In this document: piece after piece, positions 52,430-62,676 of the stretch
Position numbering within the stretch: the first letter of the stretch is position 1
How the letters are laid out: every line of letters begins with the position of its first letter
Assembly (NCBI RefSeq): GCF_016463975.1
Contig: NZ_JAEMNX010000003.1
Span: forward strand, 186,001-250,000
Length of the DNA stretch: 64,000 bases
Direction of reading: 5' to 3'
DNA from: Marinomonas transparens
Lineage (GTDB): Bacteria > Pseudomonadota > Gammaproteobacteria > Pseudomonadales > Marinomonadaceae
Notes under the pieces: model-generated
What the model saw: the letters and a program-made list of their open reading frames with translations, nothing else
The model's database searches: none
Told to the model about the DNA's origin: nothing
Translations under genes and position numbers: made by a program

Positions 52430-53341
52430 TTAACGATCAGCCGCCAACACTTTTAATGCAACACCAGCCGCTGAGGTACGGTTTTCTACCCCCAGTTTGG
52501 GAAAGATCTGCTCTAGGTGTTTGTTCACAGTACGTGGACTCATTGCTAAGATTTCAGCAATTTCTCGGTTGGTTTTGCCATTGGCAATCCAATGTAACAC
52601 TTCCGATTCCCTATCGGTTAATTCCAATTCTTGCTTCAACAATGCCGGACCAGTAGGTCTATCGCCATCTTCCAGTTTTAGTAGTACTTCTTTTTGCTCC
52701 GTTAGGCCCATCATTTTTAAAGCTAACGGATAATCCAATCCCGTTAATTTTAAGCTGTTGCCCACCTCAGGTTGATGAGCTAACCAAAGGCGAATTTGTA
52801 AAGCCATTTCACTGCTCTGCCATTCGTTGCTGGCACGCGCTCTTGCCAATAACGCATAGGTTTGTGGCGTTGCCCAAGCGACTTCCCCGGCAGCCGTGGC
52901 GGTCATCAAGTACTGCCCCATGCTATCCAACGCGGATTGCGCATTATTGCTCAAACGCGCATTAGACAAATGCACCCGCATACGGGCAATCAACTCATTC
53001 GGCTGAATCGGTTTTGTCAGGTAGTCCACACCGCCCACCTCTAAGCCACGTACAATGTCGTCGGTATCGCTTAATCCCGTCATAAAAATCACTGGGATAG
53101 AGGCCAAGCTTTGGTCGGCTTTTAGTTGTCGACAGGTTTCAAAACCATCCATATTCGGCATGATGGCATCCAGCAAGATGATGTCAGGGCGAATCCGTTT
53201 GGCAATGGTTAAGGCTTGCTTGCCTTCTAGGGCGACGAGCACATCCATATTGGCCGCTTCTAAGGTGTCATGAATCAGGCTCAACGCATCCGGCGAGTCG
53301 TCGACCACTAAGACAATGTCACTTTTGCTGGTTGGATTCAT
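52430..53341 (-). CDS. LuxR-type response regulator
   Basis: A 303-residue response regulator with an N-terminal receiver (VLVVDDSPDAL, phospho-Asp in IILLDAIMPNMDG, Lys in YLTKPI), a variable middle (about 125-230), and a LuxR HTH at the end (LTDRESEVLHWIANGKTNREIAEIL). The start is taken at ATG 53341; the TTG 5 codons upstream lacks a clear site. It is 20 bp after the hybrid kinase gene and is almost certainly its partner, with urea/nitrogen genes as plausible targets. Confidence 0.88.
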   Translation of the reverse strand: MNPTSKSDIVLVVDDSPDALSLIHDTLEAANMDVLVALEGKQALTIAKRIRPDIILLDAIMPNMDGFETCRQLKADQSLASIPVIFMTGLSDTDDIVRGLEVGGVDYLTKPIQPNELIARMRVHLSNARLSNNAQSALDSMGQYLMTATAAGEVAWATPQTYALLARARASNEWQSSEMALQIRLWLAHQPEVGNSLKLTGLDYPLALKMMGLTEQKEVLLKLEDGDRPTGPALLKQELELTDRESEVLHWIANGKTNREIAEILAMSPRTVNKHLEQIFPKLGVENRTSAAGVALKVLAADR

Positions 53342-53360
53342 TGTTATGTTTTCCAATTTA

Positions 53361-56300
53361 TCACGCTAATGACGAAGAATGTTGCTTTAAATATTGAGCA
53401 ATACCATCGAACTGAAAGCTCTGATACAAATTTTCTAGTTGCTGGGTATGAATTGGGTCCAATAGGCCATTGTTGCCCAGCTGATCCAATACACCACGCA
53501 CGCCTTTTTTGTAACCCATTTCGGCGAATGCCATCAACTCTCGCACGCTTTCGTGATCGGGAATGCTTACTGGGATCAAATCTTTGCCCTGCTTATCGCT
53601 GGCCCCCGTTGTTGCCACAGACAAAGGCGCAAATATGCTGGAATCCGTCTCTTGGTACACCCAGTCCAACACCAACCAGTGTTTAATCGCATCCAACAAA
53701 GCGCTGTTGTTAACGGGTTTCACCAAATACTGATTAAACGCCGCTTGCTCATCGGGTTGTCGTAGGTTTTCTTGGGCATCCGCAGACAGCATAACAATGG
53801 GTGTACTGTAGCCACGGTCACGCAAGACTTTCGCCAAGGTCAAACCGTCCATGCCGGGCATGGAAACATCTAAAATAAACAGGTCAGGCGAGCAGGAGTC
53901 TAGCTCATCCAGACACACCTTTGCATCCGATGCTTCCAACACATTAAAGCCCAGCGGCACCAGAATGTCGGACAACAGGCCACGGACCACAGGGTCATCA
54001 TCCACCACCATTAACGTGCGCTGGTAACCTCGATAACTGACAATACGCTTATATTCGTCAGCAGAAGAGTCCCCTTGACTCACCCACGGCAACATAAGAC
54101 TGACACGGAATTCACTGCCTTCGCCAACCACAGATTGCGCTTGCAGGTCGCCCCCCATGACTTCGGTTAACAATTTTACTATGGTGAGGCCCAAGCCTGT
54201 CCCAGACAAGTTCCCCGTACTGATATCACGAACACGCTCGAACGGATCAAAAATACGCTGTAAGTGTTCTTCTTTGATGCCAAGCCCCGTATCGCGAATC
54301 ACAAATTCCGCCACTTGGTTACGGTAGTTCACTTCGAACAAAACCGAGCCTTTTGGCGTGTATTTCACCGCATTTGACAGCAAGTTGATCAATATTTGCC
54401 GTAAACGTTTTTCATCCGTCATTACATACTGGGGCAAAGGCGCAAGGATTTTGGTCTGTAATTGAACGCCTTTATCACGGGCTTGCATAGCAAACATGCT
54501 ATTTAGCTGATCCATCAGTTTTGGAAAATCCACCGGGCTACGATACAAGTCAAAGCGCCCTGCTTCGATCTTCGAAATGTCCAACAAGCCTTCGATCAAA
54601 TCCGCCAAATACAAACCACTGCGATGAATGATATCCAACCCATTTTGATGGCCTGATGGGGTATTTGGCTTCTCGGAAAGTAACTGGGCATAGCCAATAA
54701 TGGATTGCAGCGGCGTACGTAATTCGTGACTAATACCGGTAAGATAACGACTTTTCGCCTCATTAGCGTGTTCTGCCTGCTCTTTTGCTCCTTGCAATGC
54801 ACGGTCGGTTTCTTGGTGAGCGTCCACCTCGCGAATCAACTTACGGGTTTGTCGGTTGGACTCTTTTTGCGCCACCACTCGGCTTTCATGGGCCAACAAA
54901 AACAACCAAGACAAGACGCCAGATACAATCAACAAGGTGAAGAAGAGTGCAAACATGGTGTCTTGCAACAAGGCTTCCTCAGTGATTGAGTTCGGTGCCA
55001 TCTGCCGATAAATCAACATCATCAAGGCCGCATTAATAATGTTGATAACCGTCAACAGAGACAAAAACCGCCCGAAGCGTGACTTCAATGCTTTCACCAT
55101 ACGTTTCGGCAAAAACAGTTTAAAGAAATAATCACTCTGCTGGACGATGCTTGCCTGTGGCTTACAACTGTCCAAACAACGCACATCCAACGAACAACAC
55201 AAGGAACAAATCGGCTGCATGTAAGCAGAACAAAAACTCATGTCTTCGGTTTCGAAGGCATTCTCACAAATGCCACAGGTCAAGGTGACCAATGTCGGGT
55301 TTTGTTGCTGGGCGATCTCTATCATGGGCACCAGCTCTGGACTCTGGCGAGCAAGGTAATACTTGCCCTTGGTCAGCCAAGCAATCAGCGGCACACACAC
55401 AAAACAGGTCGCAAGAGAGATAAAGTGACATAGGCTTTTGGCCTCTTCCCCAAATACCCCCAAATAACTGATTAAGCCCAAGCTTGTTGCAACCAGCATA
55501 GATCCGGTGCCGACGGGGTTAATGTCATATAAATGCGCGCGTTTGAATTCCACATAATTGGGGCTTAACCCCAGCGGTTTATTGATCAGCAAGTCAGCGG
55601 ACAAGCTGCCCAACCAACTGACTGCCGCAATGGCAAACACGCCCAACACAGCGCCGAGGGCTTGATAAATCCCCAGCTCCATCAGTAATAACGCAATGGT
55701 GACGTTAAACACCAGCCATACTACCCGACCGGGGTGAGAATGAGTCAAACGCGAAAAAAAGTTCGACCAAGCAATGGAGCCTGCATAGGCATTGGTCAGG
55801 TTGATTTTCATCTGGCAAATAAACACAAACACCGCGGCCAAGATTAATGCCGTCGTGGGAGAAGTGGTCAAAAAGAAAAAGATACGCTGATACAAATAAG
55901 TTGGGTCTGAGGCTTGTATTAGGGTCGCACCATCGGAAATCGCTAAGTAGGCTAAAAACGAGCCCAGCAGCATTTTTATGCCGCCAATAAACACCCAACC
56001 TGGGCCCGCGAGTATCAGCCAAAACCACCAGCGTTTGCGGTTTTGCTTGGTCTTTTTAGGAAAAAATCGCAGGTAATCCACCTGCTCGCCAATTTGCGCC
56101 ATCAGGGCAAACAACACAGTCGCCGCAGAGCCAAACAAAATCCAATCAAAATGCGCCCCTTGCGGAAGATCTACCGGTGTGTAATGCGTCCAACCGGAAA
56201 AATTTTGGTATTCCTGCGTCACCACCACCCCAATGGCCGCCACTTGCAACACCAGCCAAATCCACTGGCTGCCATTTTGAAAACGACTTATGGCGCGAAT

Positions 56301-56801
56301 ACCATGGGTAACGATGGGGATCACAAACAAGGCAGAAAGCGCATAGCCAATTTGCAGGGGAATGCCCAATAGCACTTCCAGAGCCGAGGCCAAAATAGCC
56401 GCTTCAATGGCAAAGAAAATAAAGGTGAAGGTCGCATAAATCAAAGAGGTAATGGTTGAGCCGAGATAGCCAAACCCTGCACCACGGGTCAATAAATCAA
56501 TGTCTAAACCATGCTTAGCGGAATAATAGGCAATAGGGAAACCGGTCACAAAAAACAGCGCCAATACGGTCAAGATAGCCGCCACCGCATTGGTAAACCC
56601 ATAGGCGAGCGTAATAACAGCTGCCAAGCCTTCCAGTGCCAAAAACGCCGTCGCCCCGAGCGCCGTGTGTCCGACGCGCTCGATGCTCATGGTATGGCCC
56701 TGCTTAGAGGTATAACGCAGGGCGTAATCTTCCATCGTTTGGTCGGCGACCCACTTGTTATAGTGGCGTCGTACTTTAAAGATCTTTTGTGCAGCCGTCA
56801 T
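53361..56801 (-). CDS. NCS1-transporter / hybrid histidine kinase fusion
   Basis: A 1,146-residue fusion. Residues about 40-490 form an NCS1 (purine/cytosine/hydantoin permease-like) module with about 12 membrane helices. A Cys cluster follows (CGICENAFETEDMSFC, then CSLCCSLDVRCLDSC, about 515-555), then two membrane helices (about 580-645), HisKA with ISHELRTPLQSI (about 700), an HATPase (NLLSNAVKY, DTGLGI, GTGLGLTI, about 800-920), and a receiver (FILDVSMPGMDG, about 945-1065), with a helical tail. It probably senses a nitrogenous substrate through the transporter and phosphorylates the next gene product. It starts 43 bp after the nickel permease gene. Confidence 0.9.
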   Translation of the reverse strand: MTAAQKIFKVRRHYNKWVADQTMEDYALRYTSKQGHTMSIERVGHTALGATAFLALEGLAAVITLAYGFTNAVAAILTVLALFFVTGFPIAYYSAKHGLDIDLLTRGAGFGYLGSTITSLIYATFTFIFFAIEAAILASALEVLLGIPLQIGYALSALFVIPIVTHGIRAISRFQNGSQWIWLVLQVAAIGVVVTQEYQNFSGWTHYTPVDLPQGAHFDWILFGSAATVLFALMAQIGEQVDYLRFFPKKTKQNRKRWWFWLILAGPGWVFIGGIKMLLGSFLAYLAISDGATLIQASDPTYLYQRIFFFLTTSPTTALILAAVFVFICQMKINLTNAYAGSIAWSNFFSRLTHSHPGRVVWLVFNVTIALLLMELGIYQALGAVLGVFAIAAVSWLGSLSADLLINKPLGLSPNYVEFKRAHLYDINPVGTGSMLVATSLGLISYLGVFGEEAKSLCHFISLATCFVCVPLIAWLTKGKYYLARQSPELVPMIEIAQQQNPTLVTLTCGICENAFETEDMSFCSAYMQPICSLCCSLDVRCLDSCKPQASIVQQSDYFFKLFLPKRMVKALKSRFGRFLSLLTVINIINAALMMLIYRQMAPNSITEEALLQDTMFALFFTLLIVSGVLSWLFLLAHESRVVAQKESNRQTRKLIREVDAHQETDRALQGAKEQAEHANEAKSRYLTGISHELRTPLQSIIGYAQLLSEKPNTPSGHQNGLDIIHRSGLYLADLIEGLLDISKIEAGRFDLYRSPVDFPKLMDQLNSMFAMQARDKGVQLQTKILAPLPQYVMTDEKRLRQILINLLSNAVKYTPKGSVLFEVNYRNQVAEFVIRDTGLGIKEEHLQRIFDPFERVRDISTGNLSGTGLGLTIVKLLTEVMGGDLQAQSVVGEGSEFRVSLMLPWVSQGDSSADEYKRIVSYRGYQRTLMVVDDDPVVRGLLSDILVPLGFNVLEASDAKVCLDELDSCSPDLFILDVSMPGMDGLTLAKVLRDRGYSTPIVMLSADAQENLRQPDEQAAFNQYLVKPVNNSALLDAIKHWLVLDWVYQETDSSIFAPLSVATTGASDKQGKDLIPVSIPDHESVRELMAFAEMGYKKGVRGVLDQLGNNGLLDPIHTQQLENLYQSFQFDGIAQYLKQHSSSLA

Positions 56802-56844
56802 AGGGTCTCGCGATCAGGACTTTTTTGGGATAACCGTCTTACTA

Positions 56845-57417
56845 TTAGGAAACCACCAACAACAAGCCCATAACGGCAATCACTGATCCACCGATGCGAG
56901 TCATTAATGGTGTCGCCAGCAGACCTAAACCCAGCCCCATCAAATGCAACACGACAGTCGATGATACAAAGCCAAGCGTATATTGCAGGCCATCGGCATT
57001 GATCGGCATTTCGATCCCATGGGCCGCCCCGTGAAATAACGCAAAACCCGCTGCAATTACCGCACACGCCATCACAGGCAAACGCTTCGCCCCTAGCAGC
57101 AAGGCGCCCAATACAATCACAGACAGCAAAATGCCTTGTTCGATAAACGGAATTTGCATACCTGCCACGGCTAACCCGCCACCCGCGAACATGGTGATAA
57201 CAAACGCCGCAGGCACCGCCCACAAGGCACGGCCACCCAAACTGGCCGCCCAAAGGCCCACTGCGACCATTGCCAAAAGGTGATCAAAACCGCCCATGGG
57301 GTGAGAAAAACCCGCCATAAAGCTAGATGTATGTTCATGGCTTGGGTGCGCAAGCGCCACGCCAGAAGCCAATAACAGCGCCGTACTAGACACCCATTTT
57401 ACGATAGATAAACCCAT
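56845..57417 (-). CDS. ureJ: HupE/UreJ-type nickel permease
   Basis: A 190-residue HupE/UreJ protein: N-terminal signal-like helix, then HPSHEHTSSFMAGFSHPMGGFDHLLAM, the family metal motif, and about six membrane helices. It supplies Ni for the urease site. It is 21 bp after ureG. Only one such gene is seen here, so other Ni importers would be outside. Confidence 0.88.
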   Translation of the reverse strand: MGLSIVKWVSSTALLLASGVALAHPSHEHTSSFMAGFSHPMGGFDHLLAMVAVGLWAASLGGRALWAVPAAFVITMFAGGGLAVAGMQIPFIEQGILLSVIVLGALLLGAKRLPVMACAVIAAGFALFHGAAHGIEMPINADGLQYTLGFVSSTVVLHLMGLGLGLLATPLMTRIGGSVIAVMGLLLVVS

Positions 57418-57438
57418 AGTCTTCTCCTACTGTTTTGA

Positions 57439-58086
57439 TTAAACCACCGCTTTCGCTGCGGGTAATGTTTTGGCTTCTAACATGCCTTCCGAGACAATAA
57501 ATTGAATAATGTCGTCTAAGCCCTGCGCTTGTTTCAAGTTAGAGAATACAAAGGGGCGTGCACCGCGCATCATTTTCGCATCACGGTCCATTACCTCTAA
57601 AGAGGCACCAACCAAGGGGGCTAAATCGGTTTTATTAATGATCAACAAATCGGACTTGGTAATACCCGGTCCGCCTTTACGAGGAATTTTATCCCCCGCC
57701 GAGACATCGATCACATAGATGGTCAGATCCGACAATTCAGGGCTAAACGTGGCGCTCAGGTTATCGCCGCCGCTTTCCACAAACACCACATCCAACTCCC
57801 CATGACGTTCTAATAACTGGTCAATCGCCGCCAAGTTCATTGACGCGTCTTCACGAATCGCCGTATGGGGGCAACCGCCTGTTTCCACGCCCAAAATACG
57901 ATCCGCGTCTAAGGCTTCATGCTCGGTCAAAAACTTCGCGTCTTCTTGGGTGTAAATGTCATTCGTAACCACCGCAATGTTGTAATGGTCGCGCATGGCT
58001 GAACATAAAGAACGCAACAGTGCCGTTTTACCCGACCCAACAGGGCCACCCACACCGATGCGTAGGGTTTGCTTTGGTTTACTCAT
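57439..58086 (-). CDS. ureG: Urease accessory GTPase UreG
   Basis: A 215-residue UreG: P-loop [12 protein letters not shown] (12-23), [13 protein letters not shown], the Cys-Pro-His metal motif in [15 protein letters not shown], and NKTDLAP for guanine recognition. It uses GTP to deliver Ni to apourease in complex with UreD and UreF. The gene is full length. Confidence 0.96.
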   Translation of the reverse strand: MSKPKQTLRIGVGGPVGSGKTALLRSLCSAMRDHYNIAVVTNDIYTQEDAKFLTEHEALDADRILGVETGGCPHTAIREDASMNLAAIDQLLERHGELDVVFVESGGDNLSATFSPELSDLTIYVIDVSAGDKIPRKGGPGITKSDLLIINKTDLAPLVGASLEVMDRDAKMMRGARPFVFSNLKQAQGLDDIIQFIVSEGMLEAKTLPAAKAVV

Positions 58087-58119
58087 AATCTGTTCCTCTT
58101 AACATGTTGACCATCTCGT

Positions 58120-58797
58120 TTAAGAACGAAACAATCGTGAATATTGTGTTTCATGCATGGCGCTGGCAATGGCAATAGTGGGTAACCCTGCGCCAATGCG
58201 GTCTTCTTCAATGGTCATGGATAAGGCGATGGCTTGGTTTATGTCGCCCTGTAGTTCGCCGAGCAGTTCCTGTGCTTGGGTTTGCCCCAGCGGCACCAGT
58301 TTGGTCGCGGCGGCAATTTGGTTTTCTAGCCAAGACCAAGTAAAACCTAGCGCGGCTAGGCCAAAGTCCATCTTCCAATGGTTGGCCGCTATCGCAAATA
58401 GGGTCACAAAGCTGATGTCTTGCAAGCGCTCGAAAGGGGTTTCTATGGCTAAGCTGCCCATCAAACGGGCTAATGCTTCGCCCATGGCGGTATCGTTTAA
58501 GCGCAGTTCTTTGGTTTCCCGACAGGCTAATGCCAGATCATTCAGTTCCAATAGGCGCACCGTATCCTGTTGGCTGGCAGCGGCTATGCACAAGCGCAAC
58601 ACGGGCAAGTCTACCCGCGCTACCGACTGCTGAATCTGCAACCCGATCCAGTTCGACACATCGGCTTTGTTTTTCACCCAGCCTTGATCAATGGCGTATT
58701 CCATGCCTTGGGAAAAGGCATAACCGCCCACCGGTAAGCTCACGCTGCTTAGCTGCAACAGGCGTAATAGGCTTGCCTCAGTGGTGACTATGGCCAT
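58120..58797 (-). CDS. ureF: Urease accessory protein UreF
   Basis: A 225-residue UreF: LLQLSSVSLPVGGYAFSQGMEYAIDQGWV, the usual start of the family, and an all-helical body. It acts with UreD and UreG as activator. Its start overlaps the ureE stop by 20 bp. Confidence 0.94.
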   Translation of the reverse strand: MAIVTTEASLLRLLQLSSVSLPVGGYAFSQGMEYAIDQGWVKNKADVSNWIGLQIQQSVARVDLPVLRLCIAAASQQDTVRLLELNDLALACRETKELRLNDTAMGEALARLMGSLAIETPFERLQDISFVTLFAIAANHWKMDFGLAALGFTWSWLENQIAAATKLVPLGQTQAQELLGELQGDINQAIALSMTIEEDRIGAGLPTIAIASAMHETQYSRLFRS

Positions 58798-59221
58798 GAC
58801 TGTAAGCTCCAGATTCTGGGATAAACACCGCTTCTTCGTGGCTGATAATCAAGCCCAACATGTGCAACATGTCTTCCAACACATGGTCAGGTTTGATGCG
58901 TAACCAGCGTTCGCCCACTTGAATCTTGGTATGGCGGTTTCCTAGGTGGTAACAGGCTTTAGAAAAGGCTTCCCAATCGTCACAACTGGCGTGGGCCACG
59001 TCTTCCACCGCGCCAACCACTTGGACGATTTTGCCGCATTCGGCTTTTAGATATTCCCCAACCAACAGGGGTTTACCGCGCTCAAGGAACACCCGCACCT
59101 CTTCCTTATTGTCCCCCACCAGTTTTAGGCGACCACGGTCACGTTGTTCGTGAGTTAAGGTCACTGTGGTGTACACAAGGTCGTGGCAATGGGTGCCTAA
59201 TCGTTCATAAATATCGAGCAT
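58778..59221 (-). CDS. ureE: Urease nickel chaperone UreE
   Basis: A 147-residue UreE: HEQRDRGRLKL near residue 25, a peptide-binding N domain, the metal-binding C domain (YHLGNRHTKIQVG), and a His-rich end (YSHGHSHH). The His tail is short, as in many non-enteric bacteria. Confidence 0.93.
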   Translation of the reverse strand: MLDIYERLGTHCHDLVYTTVTLTHEQRDRGRLKLVGDNKEEVRVFLERGKPLLVGEYLKAECGKIVQVVGAVEDVAHASCDDWEAFSKACYHLGNRHTKIQVGERWLRIKPDHVLEDMLHMLGLIISHEEAVFIPESGAYSHGHSHH

Positions 59222-59230
59222 CTGCTGTTC

Positions 59231-60952
59231 CTAAAATAATGTGTAGAGTTGCGCGAGGGGCAGTTTCTCCGCAGGCTCACAGGTTAATAGCTCGCCATCG
59301 GCGCGGACTTCATAGGTTTGTGGATCAACGCTAATGTTTGGCAGCCAATCGTTATGCACCATGTCGAGCTTGGAAATGTTGCGGGTGTTTCTACAGGCTA
59401 CCAAGGTACGATCCAGTCCCAGTTTTTCCTTCAAGCCATTGTTCAGCGCTGCGCTGGAAACAAAGGTGATCGAGGTCGCGGCGGATGCTTTGCCGAAGGA
59501 ACCAAACATAGGACGATAATGCACGGGTTGCGGTGTGGGAATAGAGGCATTCGGGTCGCCCATTGGCGCGCTGGCGATCATGCCGCCCTTGATGATCATC
59601 GAGGGTTTCACGCCAAAAAACGCTGGCTTCCACAAGACTAGATCGGCCATTTTACCCGGTTCAATCGAGCCGACTTCGTGGCTAATGCCGTGGGCGATGG
59701 CGGGGTTAATGGTGTATTTGGCGATGTAACGACGGGCGCGAAAGTTGTCGGCACCGAGTTCTTTGTCTTCCGCCAACAGGCCGAATTGCTGCTTCATTTT
59801 GTGAGCGGTTTGCCATGTGCGAGTGACGACTTCCCCCACTCGACCCATGGCTTGGGAATCCGACGAAATCATACTAAAGGCACCACGGTCATGCAGAATG
59901 TCTTCCGCGGCGATGGTTTCTTTGCGAATTCGGGAATCGGCAAAAGCCACGTCTTCAGGAATGTTGCTGTCCAAGTGATGACATACCATCAACATGTCCA
60001 AATGCTCATCCACCGTGTTGCGGGTATAAGGTCGCGTCGGGTTGGTAGACGAAGGTAAAACGTTCGGGTTCGAACAGGCTTGGATGATGTCTGGTGCATG
60101 GCCGCCACCTGCGCCTTCTGTGTGATAAGTGTGAATTACACGGTCTTTAAACGCGCCAATGGTGCTGTCCACAAAGCCGGATTCGTTCAAGGTGTCAGTA
60201 TGGATCGCCACCTGTACATCGTACTTTTCCGCCACGCTCAAACAACAATCAATGGAGGCCGGTGTGGTGCCCCAATCTTCGTGCAGTTTTAAACCACAAG
60301 CACCGGCTTCGAGCTGTTCTTCCAGTGCGTCCGGCAGGCTGGCATTGCCCTTGCCAAGAAAACCTAAATTCATTGGCATGCTGTCAGTAGCTTGCAACAT
60401 TTTGCCTAGATACCAAGGCCCCGGTGTACAGGTCGTCGCATTGGTACCGGTAGCTGGGCCCGTGCCGCCGCCAATCATGGTGGTCACGCCAGAAGTGAGC
60501 GCTTCTTCAATTTGTTGTGGGCAAATAAAATGAATGTGCGCGTCTATACCACCAGCGGTCAGGATGGAGCCTTCCCCCGCGATCACTTCGGTACCCGGCC
60601 CGATAATAATGTCCACATTGTCTTGCACGTCTGGATTGCCGGCTTTACCGACTTTAAAAATACGGCCTTCCTTGATGCCCACATCGCCTTTGACAATGCC
60701 CCAATGGTCGAGAACCAATGCATTGGTGATCACCAAATCCACGGCGGTGTCATTGGTCACTTGGCTTTGTCCCATGCCGTCACGGATGACTTTGCCGCCA
60801 CCAAATTTTACTTCGTCGCCGTAGGTGGTGAAGTCTTTTTCCACCTGTATCCAAATGTCCGTATCGCCCAAACGCACACGGTCACCCGTGGTTGGACCGA
60901 ACATTTGCGCGTAGCTTTGTCTGTCTATTTTTGCTGTTTTTGGCTGGCTCAT
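59231..60952 (-). CDS. ureC: Urease alpha subunit UreC
   Basis: A 573-residue urease catalytic subunit. Active-site residues are in place: His139 and His141 (DAHIHFICP), the carbamylated lysine near 222 (GLKLHEDWG), the flap Cys-His near 324-325 (MVCHHLD) and Asp near 365 (SDSQAMGR). It hydrolyses urea to ammonia and CO2 with two Ni ions. It overlaps ureB by 4 bp. Length is typical. Confidence 0.97.
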   Translation of the reverse strand: MSQPKTAKIDRQSYAQMFGPTTGDRVRLGDTDIWIQVEKDFTTYGDEVKFGGGKVIRDGMGQSQVTNDTAVDLVITNALVLDHWGIVKGDVGIKEGRIFKVGKAGNPDVQDNVDIIIGPGTEVIAGEGSILTAGGIDAHIHFICPQQIEEALTSGVTTMIGGGTGPATGTNATTCTPGPWYLGKMLQATDSMPMNLGFLGKGNASLPDALEEQLEAGACGLKLHEDWGTTPASIDCCLSVAEKYDVQVAIHTDTLNESGFVDSTIGAFKDRVIHTYHTEGAGGGHAPDIIQACSNPNVLPSSTNPTRPYTRNTVDEHLDMLMVCHHLDSNIPEDVAFADSRIRKETIAAEDILHDRGAFSMISSDSQAMGRVGEVVTRTWQTAHKMKQQFGLLAEDKELGADNFRARRYIAKYTINPAIAHGISHEVGSIEPGKMADLVLWKPAFFGVKPSMIIKGGMIASAPMGDPNASIPTPQPVHYRPMFGSFGKASAATSITFVSSAALNNGLKEKLGLDRTLVACRNTRNISKLDMVHNDWLPNISVDPQTYEVRADGELLTCEPAEKLPLAQLYTLF

Positions 60953-61278
60953 GATGCGGCCTCCGAATCGTTAGAAAGAGACCCCATCACCTCGCCACGA
61001 AAACCGTAAATGGTTTTGCTGCCAGCGTATTCCACCAAATCTACTTCGCGGCCTTGGCCGGGTTCAAAACGCACCGCGGTGCCAGAGGCAATGTTCAAAC
61101 GAAACCCTTTGGTGGCTTCGCGATCAAAAGACAGGGCGGGGTTCACTTCGTAAAAATGGTAATGGGAGCCAATTTGCACTGGGCGGTCACCCGTATTTTC
61201 GACCCTAAGGGTCATGGTATTACGGCCCACATTGAGTTCGATGTCGCCTTCGGCAACCTGTATCTCACCTGGAGTCAT
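60949..61278 (-). CDS. ureB: Urease beta subunit UreB
   Basis: A 109-residue Ure[16 protein letters not shown] start, [17 protein letters not shown] and the [12 protein letters not shown] block, all typical. The end overlaps the ureC start by 4 bp. Confidence 0.96.
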   Translation of the reverse strand: MTPGEIQVAEGDIELNVGRNTMTLRVENTGDRPVQIGSHYHFYEVNPALSFDREATKGFRLNIASGTAVRFEPGQGREVDLVEYAGSKTIYGFRGEVMGSLSNDSEAAS

Positions 61279-61320
61279 GATGCTTTCCTTTTAACAAAAT
61301 ATTGACGAGCACAGTCGTCA

Positions 61321-61623
61321 TTAATTTATAGGATTATGGACAGTGACCAACTTAGTACCATCAGGAAACGTCGCTTCCACCTGCACTTCATGGATCAGCT
61401 CAATCACGCCGTCCATCACTTGATCCGCGCTTAATAGGGTTTTGCCGTAGGCCATCAGTTCGGCCACGGTTTTACCGTCCCGCGCACCTTCGATGATTTC
61501 CATGGTGATGTAGGCCATCGACTCTGGGTAGTTGAGTTTTAGACCGCGATTCAAACGACGCTCGGCCAGTAGGGCTGCGGTAAAAACCAGAAGCTTGTCT
61601 TTTTCTCTTGGTAGCAATTCCAT
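61321..61623 (-). CDS. ureA: Urease gamma subunit UreA
   Basis: A 100-residue Ure[22 protein letters not shown] start, [14 protein letters not shown] and [20 protein letters not shown] at the end. It is separate from UreB, as in most proteobacteria. Confidence 0.96.
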   Translation of the reverse strand: MELLPREKDKLLVFTAALLAERRLNRGLKLNYPESMAYITMEIIEGARDGKTVAELMAYGKTLLSADQVMDGVIELIHEVQVEATFPDGTKLVTVHNPIN

Positions 61624-61680
61624 CAGTAATGCCTCTTTCTGTTGCCATATATCGAACCAAAACGGAGCGACCGCACTTTT

Positions 61681-62622
61681 TTAGGTCGACCAGATTCTGG
61701 GTTCCTTGCTCTCTTTTCCTAGCAATGCCGGCCGAATATCTTGCCAACATTGAATAAACAGTTGTTTCACTTGTTCCGAATCATCATGAATACTGCGAAC
61801 CATAATGTATTCGCCCACCAGACTCACGCCACTTAATGACCCATGTTGGGTACAGTATTGGCGCAGTCTATCCATTAGCTCATCATGATTGGTGTTTAAA
61901 TCAAATGGCCCAGCAATCATTAAGCCATTGATTGGTTGGCCATCTAGCCCGGCCTTAGACGAAAAAACCGCTCGGCTTTGGCTGTCTATCACCAAGCGTT
62001 CTCGGACTTTTAGACGACCATGTTGACGAATCTGAAAACCTTGTTCTGCATGACCTTCGCCGAAGCCTTGCTGGTTGGCAGGCAAACCAAAACAGGTGAT
62101 TTCCCAGCCGATGAATTTGGCGTTTTCCGCAAGATCAATGCAGTTTTCAAGGCGAGTATGGGCATTCGGATAGAGAATGGTTTCCTGTGGTAACCATTCC
62201 ATCAGGCTGTTTGCAGCAACATTTAATTGAACAATTTGATGCTGGAGGCTTTTGTCTTCCCTCGCGCGATAAACGCGACCCGCACCGGGCGTGGTGATCA
62301 AAACGTGAGTGTTTTCAGCCAGATTGGCAGTAATGGTTAATCTATCGCCAGACACCAAACCACCCGGAGGATGCAATAAGTACACATGCGCCGTGTCTTT
62401 GCCTTCCGGATAAAAGGGCTTTTGCACATACAAAGGCCCTTGGTGATCGCAGGTTTTGAGCACGGTACCGCGCGCGGTTTTACTAAAGCCCAAGGTAAGA
62501 AACGCATGCCACTGGGACGTCGCCAGACTTGTTGTTGACGACACAGGCAGAGGCGTTTGCTGTTCGTTCCCCTTGTCTTCCAAAGTAAAGCCTGCCAAAG
62601 CAAGATTATGTGATGAGTTCAT
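61681..62622 (-). CDS. ureD: Urease accessory protein UreD
   Basis: A 313-residue UreD: YPEGKDTAHVYLLHPPGGLVSGDRL and TTPGAGRVYRA, typical family motifs. The start ATG 62622 has AGGA 6 nt upstream; an upstream ATG (62646) has no ribosome site. It forms the scaffold that passes Ni from UreG to the enzyme. It is about 50 bp after urtE, so the urea transporter and urease are probably one operon. Confidence 0.94.
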   Translation of the reverse strand: MNSSHNLALAGFTLEDKGNEQQTPLPVSSTTSLATSQWHAFLTLGFSKTARGTVLKTCDHQGPLYVQKPFYPEGKDTAHVYLLHPPGGLVSGDRLTITANLAENTHVLITTPGAGRVYRAREDKSLQHQIVQLNVAANSLMEWLPQETILYPNAHTRLENCIDLAENAKFIGWEITCFGLPANQQGFGEGHAEQGFQIRQHGRLKVRERLVIDSQSRAVFSSKAGLDGQPINGLMIAGPFDLNTNHDELMDRLRQYCTQHGSLSGVSLVGEYIMVRSIHDDSEQVKQLFIQCWQDIRPALLGKESKEPRIWST

Positions 62623-62676
62623 CAGTGTCCTATTTAGGCGTTTCATTGTTTTTATGCTGACTTAAATATGCAAGAA

